Part shown: one piece after another, positions 35,975-44,807 of the stretch
Layout of the letters: every line of letters starts with the position of its first letter
How positions within the stretch are numbered: position 1 is the first letter of the stretch
Assembly: GCF_000426485.1 (NCBI RefSeq)
Contig: NZ_AUFL01000021.1
Span: 28,016 to 92,015 of the forward strand
DNA from: Indolivaga capnocytophagoides DSM 22835
GTDB taxonomy: Bacteria; Bacteroidota; Bacteroidia; Bacteroidales; Dysgonomonadaceae
DNA length: 64,000 nucleotides
Reading direction: 5' to 3'
Position numbers and translations under genes: made by a program
Notes under the pieces: model-generated
What the model was told of the DNA's origin: nothing
Databases searched by the model: none
Seen by the model: the letters and a program-made list of their open reading frames with translations, nothing else

Positions 35975-36823
35975 ATGCAAAATATAATTCAAAAAATACA
36001 AGATTCTCTTTCAGGAATATATCCCGAAAATGAGATTGTAAACTTAGGTCGACTAATCATCGAACAGGTAACCGGATATTCTGTTCCGATTCTTTTATCT
36101 GACAAAAGTAAAAAAATAACACCAGCACAAGAACAAATAATAGATAAGATTATACAACGTCTTCAAACATATGAACCTATACAATATATATTGGAAGAAA
36201 CGGAATTTTTCGGGCTGCCCTTCTTTATAGATAAAAACGTGCTCATTCCACGACCCGAAACAGAAGAGTTGATAGAGCTTATACTATCAGAAAACACAGA
36301 CAAAAAGGTATCAGTACTTGATATAGGAACCGGCAGCGGATGCATAGCCATTGCTCTGAAAAAACATAGGCAGGAATCATCTGTCTATGCATGGGATTTT
36401 TCCGAACCCGCTTTGCAAGTTGCTAAAAGAAATGCAGAGATCAATCATACTAAAATCGAATTCAATAAAGTCGATGTGTTACAAGACATCATCCCCGAGC
36501 TTAGTCTGGATATAATAGTAAGTAATCCTCCTTACATATTGGATTCCGAAAAAGAGGTTATGCACAAAAATGTTCTGGAATACGAGCCCCACTCTGCACT
36601 ATTCGTCCCGGACGACAATGGACTGATATTCTACGAACGAATTGCTGATATCGCCCTCAAACGGCTAAAACCAAATGGAAGATTATACTTCGAAATAAAT
36701 CAGCAAAAAGGACAGGATACTAAAGAAATGCTTGCCGATAAAGGATTTACTAATATAAGAATCGTAAGAGATCTTTCGGGCAATGACCGCATAGTTGTTT
36801 CACAAATAGCACAAGCTCAATGA
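35975..36823 (+). CDS. prmC: Peptide chain release factor N(5)-glutamine methyltransferase
   Basis: 282-residue methyltransferase that modifies the glutamine of the GGQ motif in release factors. LIPRPETEELIELI is the PrmC block, VLDIGTGSGCIAIAL the SAM motif, and NPPY (near residue 184) the catalytic motif for amide methylation. An in-frame TTG at 35939 would add a hydrophobic 12-residue extension and is rejected. It overlaps recX by 4 bp (ATGA). Confidence 0.94.
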   Translation: MQNIIQKIQDSLSGIYPENEIVNLGRLIIEQVTGYSVPILLSDKSKKITPAQEQIIDKIIQRLQTYEPIQYILEETEFFGLPFFIDKNVLIPRPETEELIELILSENTDKKVSVLDIGTGSGCIAIALKKHRQESSVYAWDFSEPALQVAKRNAEINHTKIEFNKVDVLQDIIPELSLDIIVSNPPYILDSEKEVMHKNVLEYEPHSALFVPDDNGLIFYERIADIALKRLKPNGRLYFEINQQKGQDTKEMLADKGFTNIRIVRDLSGNDRIVVSQIAQAQ

Positions 36824-37311
36824 AATATTCAGAAAGTCAAGCTCTGGTAAAAGCCGCCGCATATTGTTCTAAAGCGGAAAGAGCCGAATCGGACGTCCGC
36901 CGCAAACTATCCCTTTGGGAACTGCAACCGGATGAAACCCAACGTATCATAAGCCGGCTTAAAAAAGAAAACTACCTGAATGAAGATCGTTTTTGCCGGT
37001 CTTTTATCAAAGACAAACTGCTTTTTAATAAGTGGGGACGAATCAAGATCATCTTCGAACTGAAAAAGAAACAGATATCAGAACAAACCATCTCTCGCAG
37101 CTTCGATGAATTTGAATCAGACGCTTTTGAAGATTCCCTGCTGAAAGTATTAACCTCTAAAGCCAAAACCACAAAAGGGAAAGATGAATACGACAAAAGG
37201 AACAAGCTGATCCGCTTTGCTCTTGGCCGTGGATACTCTTATGACCAAATACAGAAGTGCCTTCCTAAAATACTAAAGACCAATACTGATGATGAATACT
37301 ATCTGGAATAA
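36820..37311 (+). CDS. recX: Regulatory protein RecX
   Basis: 163-residue helical-repeat protein that modulates RecA filaments. CSKAERAESDVRRKLSLW matches the first RecX repeat (usual form CxxxERS), then LKKENYLNEDRFCRSFIKDK and the KWGRIKIIFELKKKQI block. recA is not nearby. It overlaps prmC by 4 bp upstream and comF by 23 bp downstream, so the three genes form one tightly coupled operon. Confidence 0.9.
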   Translation: MKYSESQALVKAAAYCSKAERAESDVRRKLSLWELQPDETQRIISRLKKENYLNEDRFCRSFIKDKLLFNKWGRIKIIFELKKKQISEQTISRSFDEFESDAFEDSLLKVLTSKAKTTKGKDEYDKRNKLIRFALGRGYSYDQIQKCLPKILKTNTDDEYYLE

Positions 37312-37984
37312 CTTCATCGAGTTGTTCTTCCCCCGCTTATGTGTTTCTTGCAAACGGCTTCTTATAGAACAAGAAAAACACCTTTGCCTGAATTGCCTTC
37401 TTGACATACCAAAGACTAATCATCTGAATGAAACTAATAATCAACTGGAGGTATTCTTTGCGGGAAGATTCCCATTTGTCCACATGGCGTCATTCGCCTA
37501 CTATGTCAAAGGAGGAATATTGCAAAAGATTGTTCATCAAATCAAATATAAAGAAAACTATCAGCTAGCCATAATGATGGGCGAACTTTGCGGGAAGGTG
37601 ATAATGAAAAACGGAGATAAATTCTCAGATATAGATTATATCGTGCCTGTCCCCTTACATCCGAAAAGATTAAAACAACGGGGATACAATCAGGCTCTGG
37701 CTCTTTCGAAAGGCATATCCGACAAAACAGGGATTAAAATAGATGTCGGAAATCTGATCCGTATAATAAACAATCCATCTCAAACCAAAAACTCACGTTT
37801 CGAACGATGGCAAAACACAGAAGGGATATTCGATCTAAAAAACAAAACCATCTATAAGAACAAACATATTCTTCTTATAGATGATGTTGTGACTACCGGC
37901 TCTACGCTGGAAATATGCGCCAAACTATTGCTTAGCTGCGAAAACTGCAGGGTCAGTATTTATACATTGGGGTTAGCTGTCTAA
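37289..37984 (+). CDS. comF: ComF family phosphoribosyltransferase-like protein
   Basis: 231-residue protein of the ComF/GntX family. The N-terminus has a zinc finger (CVSC and CLNC), and the C-terminal type I PRTase fold has the PRPP loop LLIDDVVTTGST (near residue 195). PVPLHPKRLKQRGYNQA is the most conserved ComF block. Members act in DNA uptake; here it sits with recX and an HhH protein gene exists elsewhere in the window. Two ATG codons in tandem (37289 and 37292). The 3' end overlaps the convergent wecA-like gene by 12 bp. Confidence 0.92.
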   Translation: MMNTIWNNFIELFFPRLCVSCKRLLIEQEKHLCLNCLLDIPKTNHLNETNNQLEVFFAGRFPFVHMASFAYYVKGGILQKIVHQIKYKENYQLAIMMGELCGKVIMKNGDKFSDIDYIVPVPLHPKRLKQRGYNQALALSKGISDKTGIKIDVGNLIRIINNPSQTKNSRFERWQNTEGIFDLKNKTIYKNKHILLIDDVVTTGSTLEICAKLLLSCENCRVSIYTLGLAV

Positions 37985-39121
37985 CTCGAGTAACTCTTCT
38001 TCGACTTGTCTTTGCTTACGGTATTCTTTTCTTTTAATTCTTCTGTATATAAACACATTAACGAGTACCCCAACCGAAAGATCCAGAATCAGTAATACAT
38101 TACAATCAAGATACCACAATAGAATCCAGTTTGCAACAACAAGCAAAGCTCCGGTCATAACGATCAGAAAAACAGCCTTTTTCTTAGAAAATCCCAAGTC
38201 GATAAGTTTATGGTGAATATGATTTCTGTCAGGAGAGAAAGGACCTTTGCCCTTTGCGATACGTACAACCATCACCTTAAAGGCATCAAAAAGAGGTATG
38301 AATAATGCGGAAAGAACCAAAAGAATCAATCCGCCAGGAACGATCTCCACTGCGGGTGGATATTTAGAAATACGAAGAATCATAAAAGCCAATAGGAAAC
38401 CAAGTGTTAACGAACCTGTATCCCCCATAAAAATCTTTCTTGTAGGATGAGCAAAATTGTAATAGAAAAATGGAGCAAGCAAACCCAGTGTAATGAAAGC
38501 AATACCTGCGTATGTCCACATGCCGTATATCGAAAACATAATGCCATATATAAGCAAAGCTACAGCACTGATACCCGAAGCTAAACCATCTGCTCCATCA
38601 ATGAGGTTTATAGCATTGGTCGTAAACATGATCAAGCCGATACTAAGAACTACACCTATAAAACCGGGTATTTCGTGGAAGCCGAGAAGACCATATAGAT
38701 TATTTATATACACACCACTTCCTACGATACACAGCGATGCGATGAATTGTATCACAAATTTCTTCTTGAAACTTACTCCGACTAAATCATCTTTCGCTCC
38801 CAATAAATAAATAACCAATAATCCGCAAACCAGCAATATAGTTTCAGGAATACGATAGAAGAAAAGCTCTTCATCCCAGAATTGAAATATAAACCGGATA
38901 AAAAGGCAGAAAAGACTGACCAATAAGATTACAGGAGTAAAAGAAATTCCTCCTAAACGGGGAATCGGCTCACTATGCTTCTTCCTCTTATCGGGTAAGT
39001 CAAACAATCGCTTCTTCTTTGCGATATAGATAATACGGGGCAACACCATCATTTCTATAATAACAGATGCTATGCAAGCCCCAACAATGATAAGAATATT
39101 GTATAACTTTATATTTTCCAT
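37973..39121 (-). CDS. WecA/TagO-type polyprenyl-phosphate sugar-1-phosphate transferase
   Basis: 382-residue integral membrane enzyme with about ten helices that moves a sugar-1-phosphate (usually GlcNAc-1-P) to undecaprenyl phosphate, starting surface glycan assembly. Family motifs: LGAKDDLVGV (Asp pair), NAINLIDGADGLA, FMGDTGSLTLGF and DRNHIHHKL. The HIHH motif separates it from MraY. The C-terminal tail is highly charged (about 365-382). ATG at 39121. It uses the lipid that uppS makes. Confidence 0.92.
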   Translation of the reverse strand: MENIKLYNILIIVGACIASVIIEMMVLPRIIYIAKKKRLFDLPDKRKKHSEPIPRLGGISFTPVILLVSLFCLFIRFIFQFWDEELFFYRIPETILLVCGLLVIYLLGAKDDLVGVSFKKKFVIQFIASLCIVGSGVYINNLYGLLGFHEIPGFIGVVLSIGLIMFTTNAINLIDGADGLASGISAVALLIYGIMFSIYGMWTYAGIAFITLGLLAPFFYYNFAHPTRKIFMGDTGSLTLGFLLAFMILRISKYPPAVEIVPGGLILLVLSALFIPLFDAFKVMVVRIAKGKGPFSPDRNHIHHKLIDLGFSKKKAVFLIVMTGALLVVANWILLWYLDCNVLLILDLSVGVLVNVFIYRRIKRKEYRKQRQVEEELLELDS

Positions 39122-39190
39122 GAACAGTATAAGTGTCTTTGCAAAACAAAAACGCAGGAATCTTCTATATATTGTAAATCTCCCTAAAAA

Positions 39191-40066
39191 TTAATCAATA
39201 AATCGGCGTGTAATATCTCCGAATGCATCAATACGACGATCTCGAAAGAATGGCCAGATGCGCCGAACATCTTCCGAACGTTTCATATCAACATCTATTA
39301 TTTGTGTTTCTTCTTTATCATTTGATGCCTGCCAAAGGATTTCTCCCTGTGGACCTGCGACAAAACTACTGCCCCAAAAACTAATGCCGTTAGTTTGTTC
39401 CGATGGATCGGATTCATACCCTACCCTGTTTACCGATATCACATTCAAGCCATTGGCTACTGCATGTCCCCGCTGGGATATGATCCATGCATTTCTCTGA
39501 CGGTCTTTCTCATCTTGAGTATCTGTTGATTCCCATCCGATAGCTGTCGGATAAATAAGGACCTCTGCACCGGCTAAAGCCATCAAACGGGCTGCCTCGG
39601 GATACCACTGATCCCAGCAAACCAATATACCTAATTTACCTAAAGATGTTTCAATCGGCTGAAATCCCAGATCTCCGGGTGTAAAGTAAAATTTCTCATA
39701 ATACGCAGGATCATCCGGTATATGCATTTTACGGTACTTACCTGCAATGCTTCCGTCTTTTTCAATCACAACAGCTGTATTATGATATAAGCCGGGAGCT
39801 CTCTTTTCGAATAAAGAGAGAACCAATACAATGCCTAGTTCTTTCACTAACGCCCCGAATTCGTCGGTTGATTTACCGGGAATGCTTTCTGCCAGATCAA
39901 ATACAGAAGTCTCTTCTGTTTGGCAGAAATATAATGAGTTATGTAATTCTTGTAATACAACGAGTTCTGCTCCTTGTTTTGCTAGTTTTGTTATGTTTTC
40001 TTTCAACTTGGCTACATTCGCAGCGATATCTGCCGAATTAGCTTGTTGCACGATTCCTACTTTCAT
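39191..40066 (-). CDS. aguB: N-carbamoylputrescine amidase
   Basis: 291-residue nitrilase-superfamily enzyme releasing putrescine, CO2 and ammonia from N-carbamoylputrescine. The catalytic triad is visible as Glu40 (VVLQELHN), Lys113 (KYRKMHIPDD) and Cys150 (LVCWDQWYPE). Together with aguA it completes the agmatine-to-putrescine route. ATG at 40066. A GGTC element lies 12 bp upstream and a 20-bp repeat copy 76 bp upstream. Confidence 0.93.
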   Translation of the reverse strand: MKVGIVQQANSADIAANVAKLKENITKLAKQGAELVVLQELHNSLYFCQTEETSVFDLAESIPGKSTDEFGALVKELGIVLVLSLFEKRAPGLYHNTAVVIEKDGSIAGKYRKMHIPDDPAYYEKFYFTPGDLGFQPIETSLGKLGILVCWDQWYPEAARLMALAGAEVLIYPTAIGWESTDTQDEKDRQRNAWIISQRGHAVANGLNVISVNRVGYESDPSEQTNGISFWGSSFVAGPQGEILWQASNDKEETQIIDVDMKRSEDVRRIWPFFRDRRIDAFGDITRRFID

Positions 40067-40078
40067 AAATCTTATTTT

Positions 40079-40093
40079 AAGGTCAGAGACCTA
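40079..40093. repeat. GGTC-N3-GACC element 12 bp upstream of aguB
   Basis: AAGGTC-AGA-GACCTA, with a distinct middle triplet (AGA). Confidence 0.75.
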
Positions 40094-40141
40094 ATTATTT
40101 AACAACGTGAATCAGTTTTTAATAATCAGCCTTATAATATC

Positions 40142-40161
40142 AAAAGGTAACAAAGGTTACA
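40142..40161 (-). repeat. Copy 2 of the 20-bp intergenic repeat
   Basis: AAAAGGTAACAAAGGTTACA, differing from copy 1 (7056) at one base. Directly upstream, TACTTTTG on the minus strand (40162-40169) fits a -7 box. Confidence 0.6.
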
Positions 40162-40286
40162 CAAAAGTATACTTTTTTTAGTTGTATCCTTTTCCTTTTT
40201 GATAAGACAAATCTTAATTATTTCTATTTATAGTTATTTACAGAACCGATCTATGCTCCCGGATTTCCTTATTATAGATAAAATTC

Positions 40287-41315
40287 TTAATTCTCAATCA
40301 GAGAATTTCTCACTAGATCTAAAATGCACGTATGATAGAAAAATGTTTTCTTTATGTTATCAGTGTCATAATCGATATTCTCAAGAACTATTACTCCTGT
40401 TTCGTATTCAGGAAAATAAAAATCCATAGAAACAAAACCGGGAATATATCCCGTCTGTCCGAATAGGATAAGATTCTCTGACGTATCAACTGTAATGCCA
40501 TACCCATAATGTAATTGCCCAAAGATGGGATGATTTCTGACAGCATTCGACTGTTTCGTTACCATCAGGTATAGAGTTTCTTTCCTCAAAAGTTTATCAC
40601 CAAAGAGAGCTTCATTCCAAATAAAAAGATCTTGTACGGTTGAGATAAAACCTCCTGCGGCAACAATCACATCTTTCGTATTTTCCTTTTCCTCGACTAT
40701 AGAACCATTGTCTTCTCTGTAGGATTTCACCAAATTTAGAGAACTTTTTGAATCCGGATGGAAAGTATTGTTCATTCCTATACTACGGAATAATGAGTCC
40801 GACTGATCAATAAAACTTTTATGATTCAAGTGCTCCAATATATCTGCCAATAACTTATATCCGATTTGAGAATACAAAAATTTTTCGCCGTTAGGAAATA
40901 CACTTGGTTTATTCATATCAACTATACCATGAGTATGACAAAGTAAATCGTGAATAGTTACCGAGTCAGCCCAACCTTGCGTCAATTCGGGCAAATAATT
41001 TTTTATTGGCTTATCTAACTCAACACGCCCTTTCTCAAACTCTTTCAAAATCATCACGGCTGTAATCTGTTTCGAAACAGAACCTATGACGAATCGGTCA
41101 TTGTCAGATAATGCTATTTTTTTCTCAATATCCGAATATCCTTTTTGTGAAGAATAAACCACTTTTCCCTTCCGGTGGACAAGAATAACTCCATTAAAAG
41201 GTCTTATTGACTTTTTATTGATTAAAGAGTCAATAGAAACATAAGGACAATTCTGCCCAACAAGGAGAGATATAGATAACAGCCAAAACAACAAGACTGT
41301 AAACCATTTCATCAT
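40287..41315 (-). CDS. Beta-lactamase-fold serine hydrolase
   Basis: 342-residue secreted serine hydrolase of the class C beta-lactamase / D-aminopeptidase fold. The signal peptide ends near LLVGQ. The nucleophile motif is SVSK (Ser79, Lys82); YSQ stands in for the usual Tyr-x-Asn, and FGQTGYIPG provides the third motif. The frame is open to a TTG at 41318, but two ATG codons follow at 41315 and 41312. It starts 10 bp after aguA on the same strand, between the two agmatine-pathway genes. Substrate is unknown; Tyr-Ser-Gln argues for an esterase or peptidase rather than a true beta-lactamase. Confidence 0.85.
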   Translation of the reverse strand: MMKWFTVLLFWLLSISLLVGQNCPYVSIDSLINKKSIRPFNGVILVHRKGKVVYSSQKGYSDIEKKIALSDNDRFVIGSVSKQITAVMILKEFEKGRVELDKPIKNYLPELTQGWADSVTIHDLLCHTHGIVDMNKPSVFPNGEKFLYSQIGYKLLADILEHLNHKSFIDQSDSLFRSIGMNNTFHPDSKSSLNLVKSYREDNGSIVEEKENTKDVIVAAGGFISTVQDLFIWNEALFGDKLLRKETLYLMVTKQSNAVRNHPIFGQLHYGYGITVDTSENLILFGQTGYIPGFVSMDFYFPEYETGVIVLENIDYDTDNIKKTFFYHTCILDLVRNSLIEN

Positions 41316-41325
41316 CAAATATTAT

Positions 41326-42372
41326 TTATAAATAGCCTTCGGGATACTGCATGGTTATACAATGCAATGAGCCATGCTGTTTGATAATTGCTGAACAATC
41401 TATGCCGATTACCTCTCTCGTAGGGAAAGCCTTCTGAAGCTGCTCTGCTGCAACCTGATCCTTCGGTGTATTGTAAAACGGAACAATCACCAGTTCATTC
41501 ATTATCAAAAAGTTTGCATAAGTAGCCGGCAAACGTTCTCCGTCTACCATCACTCTGGCAGCCATCGGCAGCTCTATCAGGTTATAAGGATTACCTTCAA
41601 AGTCTTTAAAAGAACAAAGCTGTTCTTCCATCTTAGATAAAGCCTCGTAATGTTCATCTTCTTGATCATCACACTTCACATAAGCGATGGTATGTTCGTC
41701 ACAAAAACGCGCAAGAGTATCAATGTGGCTATCGGTATCATCTCCGGACAAATATCCATGATCGAGCCACAATACTCTTTTCAGACCGAAAGTTTCGGTA
41801 AGATATTGCTCTATCTCTTTTTGAGTATAAGACGAATTTCTATTGGGAGAAAGTAAACACTCCGAAGTAGTTAATAAAGTGCCCTGTCCGTCAGATTCCA
41901 GAGCTCCACCTTCCAAAACAATGTCTTTTTTATTGACATATTTTACACTTTTGGCAAAAACTTCTTTAGCAAATAAACCTCTGTTAATCTGATTATCAAA
42001 GTTAGATGCAAACTTCAGTCCCCACCCGTTGAATGTAAAATCGAGCAGAAGTTTTTGTTTTCCATTGAATACCGAAATCCCCGCATGATCACGAGCCCAG
42101 GTATCATTCGAAGGCAGTTCTACCAATTTCAGATTCTTAAGTGCAACTTTATCGGGCTCCAACTGAAATTTCACAGCCGAAGCATCTCTGCATACGATAA
42201 CAAGTTTCTGATATTTAAGTATAGTGCGTGCTATTTTCACATAACACGAAACTATTTCTTCTAACATGTAGTTCCAGTCCGTCCCGAAATGAGGCCATGT
42301 CAATTGGATAGCACTCTGTTTGTACCACTCGGGTGGAAAAAAATATGATGTTTCTTTTACCTTTTTTGCCAT
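41326..42372 (-). CDS. aguA: Agmatine deiminase
   Basis: 348-residue guanidine-modifying enzyme that converts agmatine to N-carbamoylputrescine. Motifs: DTWARDHAGISVF, EGGALESDGQGTLLTTSECLLSPNRN (given as EGGALESDGQG and SECLLSPNRN), GDDTDSHIDTLARF, and the catalytic Cys338 in HGSLHCITMQYP. The product is used by aguB, two genes downstream. ATG at 42372; a covarying GGTC-type element lies 14 bp upstream. Confidence 0.95.
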   Translation of the reverse strand: MAKKVKETSYFFPPEWYKQSAIQLTWPHFGTDWNYMLEEIVSCYVKIARTILKYQKLVIVCRDASAVKFQLEPDKVALKNLKLVELPSNDTWARDHAGISVFNGKQKLLLDFTFNGWGLKFASNFDNQINRGLFAKEVFAKSVKYVNKKDIVLEGGALESDGQGTLLTTSECLLSPNRNSSYTQKEIEQYLTETFGLKRVLWLDHGYLSGDDTDSHIDTLARFCDEHTIAYVKCDDQEDEHYEALSKMEEQLCSFKDFEGNPYNLIELPMAARVMVDGERLPATYANFLIMNELVIVPFYNTPKDQVAAEQLQKAFPTREVIGIDCSAIIKQHGSLHCITMQYPEGYL

Positions 42373-42386
42373 TGTAACAATACGTT

Positions 42387-42401
42387 AAGATCTTCGATCT
42401 T
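42387..42401. repeat. GATC variant of the GGTC-N3-GACC element, 14 bp upstream of aguA
   Basis: AAGATC-TTC-GATCTT. Compared with the common form both arms change together (GG to GA on the left, CC to TC on the right), keeping the pairing intact. Confidence 0.6.
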
Positions 42402-42448
42402 TTATTTAATATTGCGTAAAGTTACACTTTTTGCTCCAATTGGCATAT

Positions 42449-42533
42449 AGGGTCACAGTCCTTTTTATAGAGTTGGTAAGTATAACTGCAACTGAAAGTT
42501 ATAACTCTGATTAGCGTTGCTGTTATACTTACC
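42449..42533. repeat. Degenerate GGTC element followed by an 18-bp inverted repeat
   Basis: AGGGTC-ACA-GTCCTT (42449-42463) is a degenerate copy. At offset 32 begins TATAACTGCAAC, part of a left arm (42475-42492) that pairs with 42516-42533 (GTTGCTGTTATACTTACC) with one mismatch. No T-run follows on either strand, so it is not a standard terminator. Confidence 0.6.
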
Positions 42534-42545
42534 CTCAATTATATG

Positions 42546-43745
42546 TTAAGCACTTACGATCTCCATCGTATCCGATGCGATCATAAACTCTTCGTCTGTA
42601 GGAATAACCACCACTTTCACTTTCGAATCCGGCGCACTGATTACAGCCTCATCTCCATGTATCTGGTTATTCATATCATAGTCGAGTTTAATTCCCATAA
42701 ATTCTAGATCTTTGCAAATCACTTCTCTCGATATAGAGTGATTCTCACCAATACCTCCTGTGAAAATAAGCACATCCAACCCGCCAAGAGCAGCAGCGTA
42801 AGCTCCTACATATTTGCGGATACGATATGTAAATATATCGAATGCCAGTTCGGCTCTCTTATTACCGTCATTGTCTATAGCGGCACGAATATCACGCATA
42901 TCCGAAGAAATACCCGATATACCTTGCATTCCACTGAATTTGTTCACAATAGTAGACATGGTTTGAGGTCCGATATTCTCTTTCTCCATAATAAACGAAA
43001 GTACTCCGGCATCCACATCACCCGAACGTGTTCCCATCAAAAGTCCTTCGACAGGAGTCATACCCATACTTGTATCGACTGATTTTCCACCCACTACAGC
43101 AGCCAGTGAACCTCCGTTACCAATATGAGCCGATACTATTTTCTGATCTTCGTAAGGTACTCCTAGAAATTCGCATGCACGACGGGTCACATACCTGTGA
43201 CTGGTTCCGTGGAAACCATAACGTCTGATCGCATATTTTTCGTACAGAGAATAAGGCAATCCGTACATATACGCCTTAGCAGGCATAGTCTGATGGAAAG
43301 CCGTATCGAATACCGCTACCTGAGGGATATCTCCCATCAAATCTTTTACGGCATTAATACCGGCAAGGTTCGGCGGATTGTGCAGAGGTGCAATGTCTAT
43401 ACATTCGACTACTTTTGTCATTACTTCGTCGGTGATAAGCACACTCTTGTTGAATTTTTCTCCTCCATGTACTACACGGTGACCCACGGCATCAATCTCA
43501 CTCAAAGATTTTATACAACCATATTTTTCACTGGTCAATACTCCAAGTATATATTCGATTCCCGATTTGTGTTCAAGAATTTCTCCTTCAAGAACCACTT
43601 TGTCCGCACCATGAGTGAATTTAAGAAAAGAACCTTTCAAACCTATCTTTTCAATTCCTCCCTGAGCTATGACATGTTTGCTTTCCATATCGAAAAGCTT
43701 ATATTTTATGGATGAACTTCCGCAGTTCAATACTAATACTTTCAT
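42546..43745 (-). CDS. ackA: Acetate kinase
   Basis: 399-residue ASKHA-fold kinase that makes ATP from acetyl phosphate during fermentation. It starts MKVLVLNCGSSSIKYKLFD; RVVHGGEKF, AFDTAFHQTMP and RRYGFHGTSHRYV are signature blocks, with ADP-binding in IFTGGIGENH. ATG at 43745. It follows an acyl-CoA dehydrogenase-like gene, and pta is just beyond that, so the ATP-yielding acetate branch is together here. Confidence 0.97.
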   Translation of the reverse strand: MKVLVLNCGSSSIKYKLFDMESKHVIAQGGIEKIGLKGSFLKFTHGADKVVLEGEILEHKSGIEYILGVLTSEKYGCIKSLSEIDAVGHRVVHGGEKFNKSVLITDEVMTKVVECIDIAPLHNPPNLAGINAVKDLMGDIPQVAVFDTAFHQTMPAKAYMYGLPYSLYEKYAIRRYGFHGTSHRYVTRRACEFLGVPYEDQKIVSAHIGNGGSLAAVVGGKSVDTSMGMTPVEGLLMGTRSGDVDAGVLSFIMEKENIGPQTMSTIVNKFSGMQGISGISSDMRDIRAAIDNDGNKRAELAFDIFTYRIRKYVGAYAAALGGLDVLIFTGGIGENHSISREVICKDLEFMGIKLDYDMNNQIHGDEAVISAPDSKVKVVVIPTDEEFMIASDTMEIVSA

Positions 43746-43772
43746 AAATCTTCTTGTTAAGTAACGGTAAAA

Positions 43773-43787
43773 TAGGTCTGAGACCTT
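43773..43787. repeat. GGTC-N3-GACC element between the 3HCDH-like gene and ackA
   Basis: TAGGTC-TGA-GACCTT; the distal end overlaps the TAA stop codon of the upstream gene (43786-43788), and the element lies 27 bp before the ackA ATG. Confidence 0.75.
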
Positions 43788-44751
43788 AAATTAAATTGTT
43801 AGGTCCCAACTGCTTTCCGGCTTCATCATAGATATAGAAACCACGTCTCTCTTTCGCTCCGTATTGTTTTGAGTGATAAAGTCTCCACAATATCGGTGAG
43901 GCTTTATATTTCTTATCGCCATATTCGTGGAACATATCTTCCATCAGCATAACAATCTTTTCTATGCCAATAAGATCCGCTAGTTCAAATATACCGTAAC
44001 GCTGTCCATATATGATTGTAAATTCTTTATCAATATCTTCGAGGGAGGCCAGGCTTTCCATTAATATGTGGCAGGCTTCATTCAACATCACCACCAATAG
44101 ACGCATACTCACAAGACCGCTGCTCTCGCGCACTTCAACAGGAATATGTTTAATAAGCTTTGCAAAGCGGATGACCTTTTCCGACACTTCAGATGTAGTG
44201 AAGATACCCTTCACTATTTCGAGCAAACGGGCATCACTGTGAGGTATAGGGAAATGAATGCTTACACATCTGTCTTTATGTATCAGGTCTGCCGAAAGCT
44301 CACTGATAATCACGGTTGTTGCATTTGTCGCAATAACTGCATCGGGAGCAAGAACCTCTTCCAATTTACGGAAAACTTCTTTACGCAAGGCAATACTGCG
44401 TTCTCCATTCGCTTCGTAGCGGATACACTCTATTACGAAATCACAATCTTTCAGATCGGCATAATCCAACGAACCGGTTATGCGACCCATTGTCGCTCTC
44501 TTTTCACTCTGGGTTAACCCCCAGTTTTCTATCTTTGTATCAAGGCTATGCTCTATCTCTCTAAGAGCATCCTGAATTTTGTCTTCCGATATTTCGATAA
44601 AGACAACTTCGAGCCCCGATTGCGCCGTCAGGTTTACAATACTACGCCCGTCGCGACCACAACCGACTACGCCTATCTTAGAGAATAATGCTTTTTCTCC
44701 ATCTTTTTTGCTTAGTCCATAACCTTCTATCGGTTCTTTTATTTCAGCCAT
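43786..44751 (-). CDS. 3-hydroxyacyl-CoA dehydrogenase family protein
   Basis: 321-residue NAD-dependent dehydrogenase. The Rossmann motif is VVGCGRDGRSI (GxGxxG near residue 30), and SIHFPIPHSDARLLEIVKG takes the place of the usual HFFNP-type catalytic block, keeping His but replacing the rest. The C-terminal domain has LLVVMLNEACHILME, with the conserved NEA. The altered catalytic block means the substrate may not be a normal 3-hydroxyacyl-CoA. It lies between pta and ackA, all in one direction. Confidence 0.82.
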   Translation of the reverse strand: MAEIKEPIEGYGLSKKDGEKALFSKIGVVGCGRDGRSIVNLTAQSGLEVVFIEISEDKIQDALREIEHSLDTKIENWGLTQSEKRATMGRITGSLDYADLKDCDFVIECIRYEANGERSIALRKEVFRKLEEVLAPDAVIATNATTVIISELSADLIHKDRCVSIHFPIPHSDARLLEIVKGIFTTSEVSEKVIRFAKLIKHIPVEVRESSGLVSMRLLVVMLNEACHILMESLASLEDIDKEFTIIYGQRYGIFELADLIGIEKIVMLMEDMFHEYGDKKYKASPILWRLYHSKQYGAKERRGFYIYDEAGKQLGPNNLI

Positions 44752-44807
44752 ATGTAATTATTATATATTCCGTTATTAAGTTTTATGATAGAGAAAGGTC
44801 TACTTCC

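Noticed and set aside
40287..41315. Annotation as an antibiotic-resistance beta-lactamase
   Set aside because: The fold matches, but Tyr-Ser-Gln replaces Tyr-x-Asn, and such proteins are usually esterases or peptidases.
44791..44806. AAAGGTCTACTTCCCTA beside the pta stop codon
   Set aside because: The right arm does not pair with the left one, so it is not counted as a copy.
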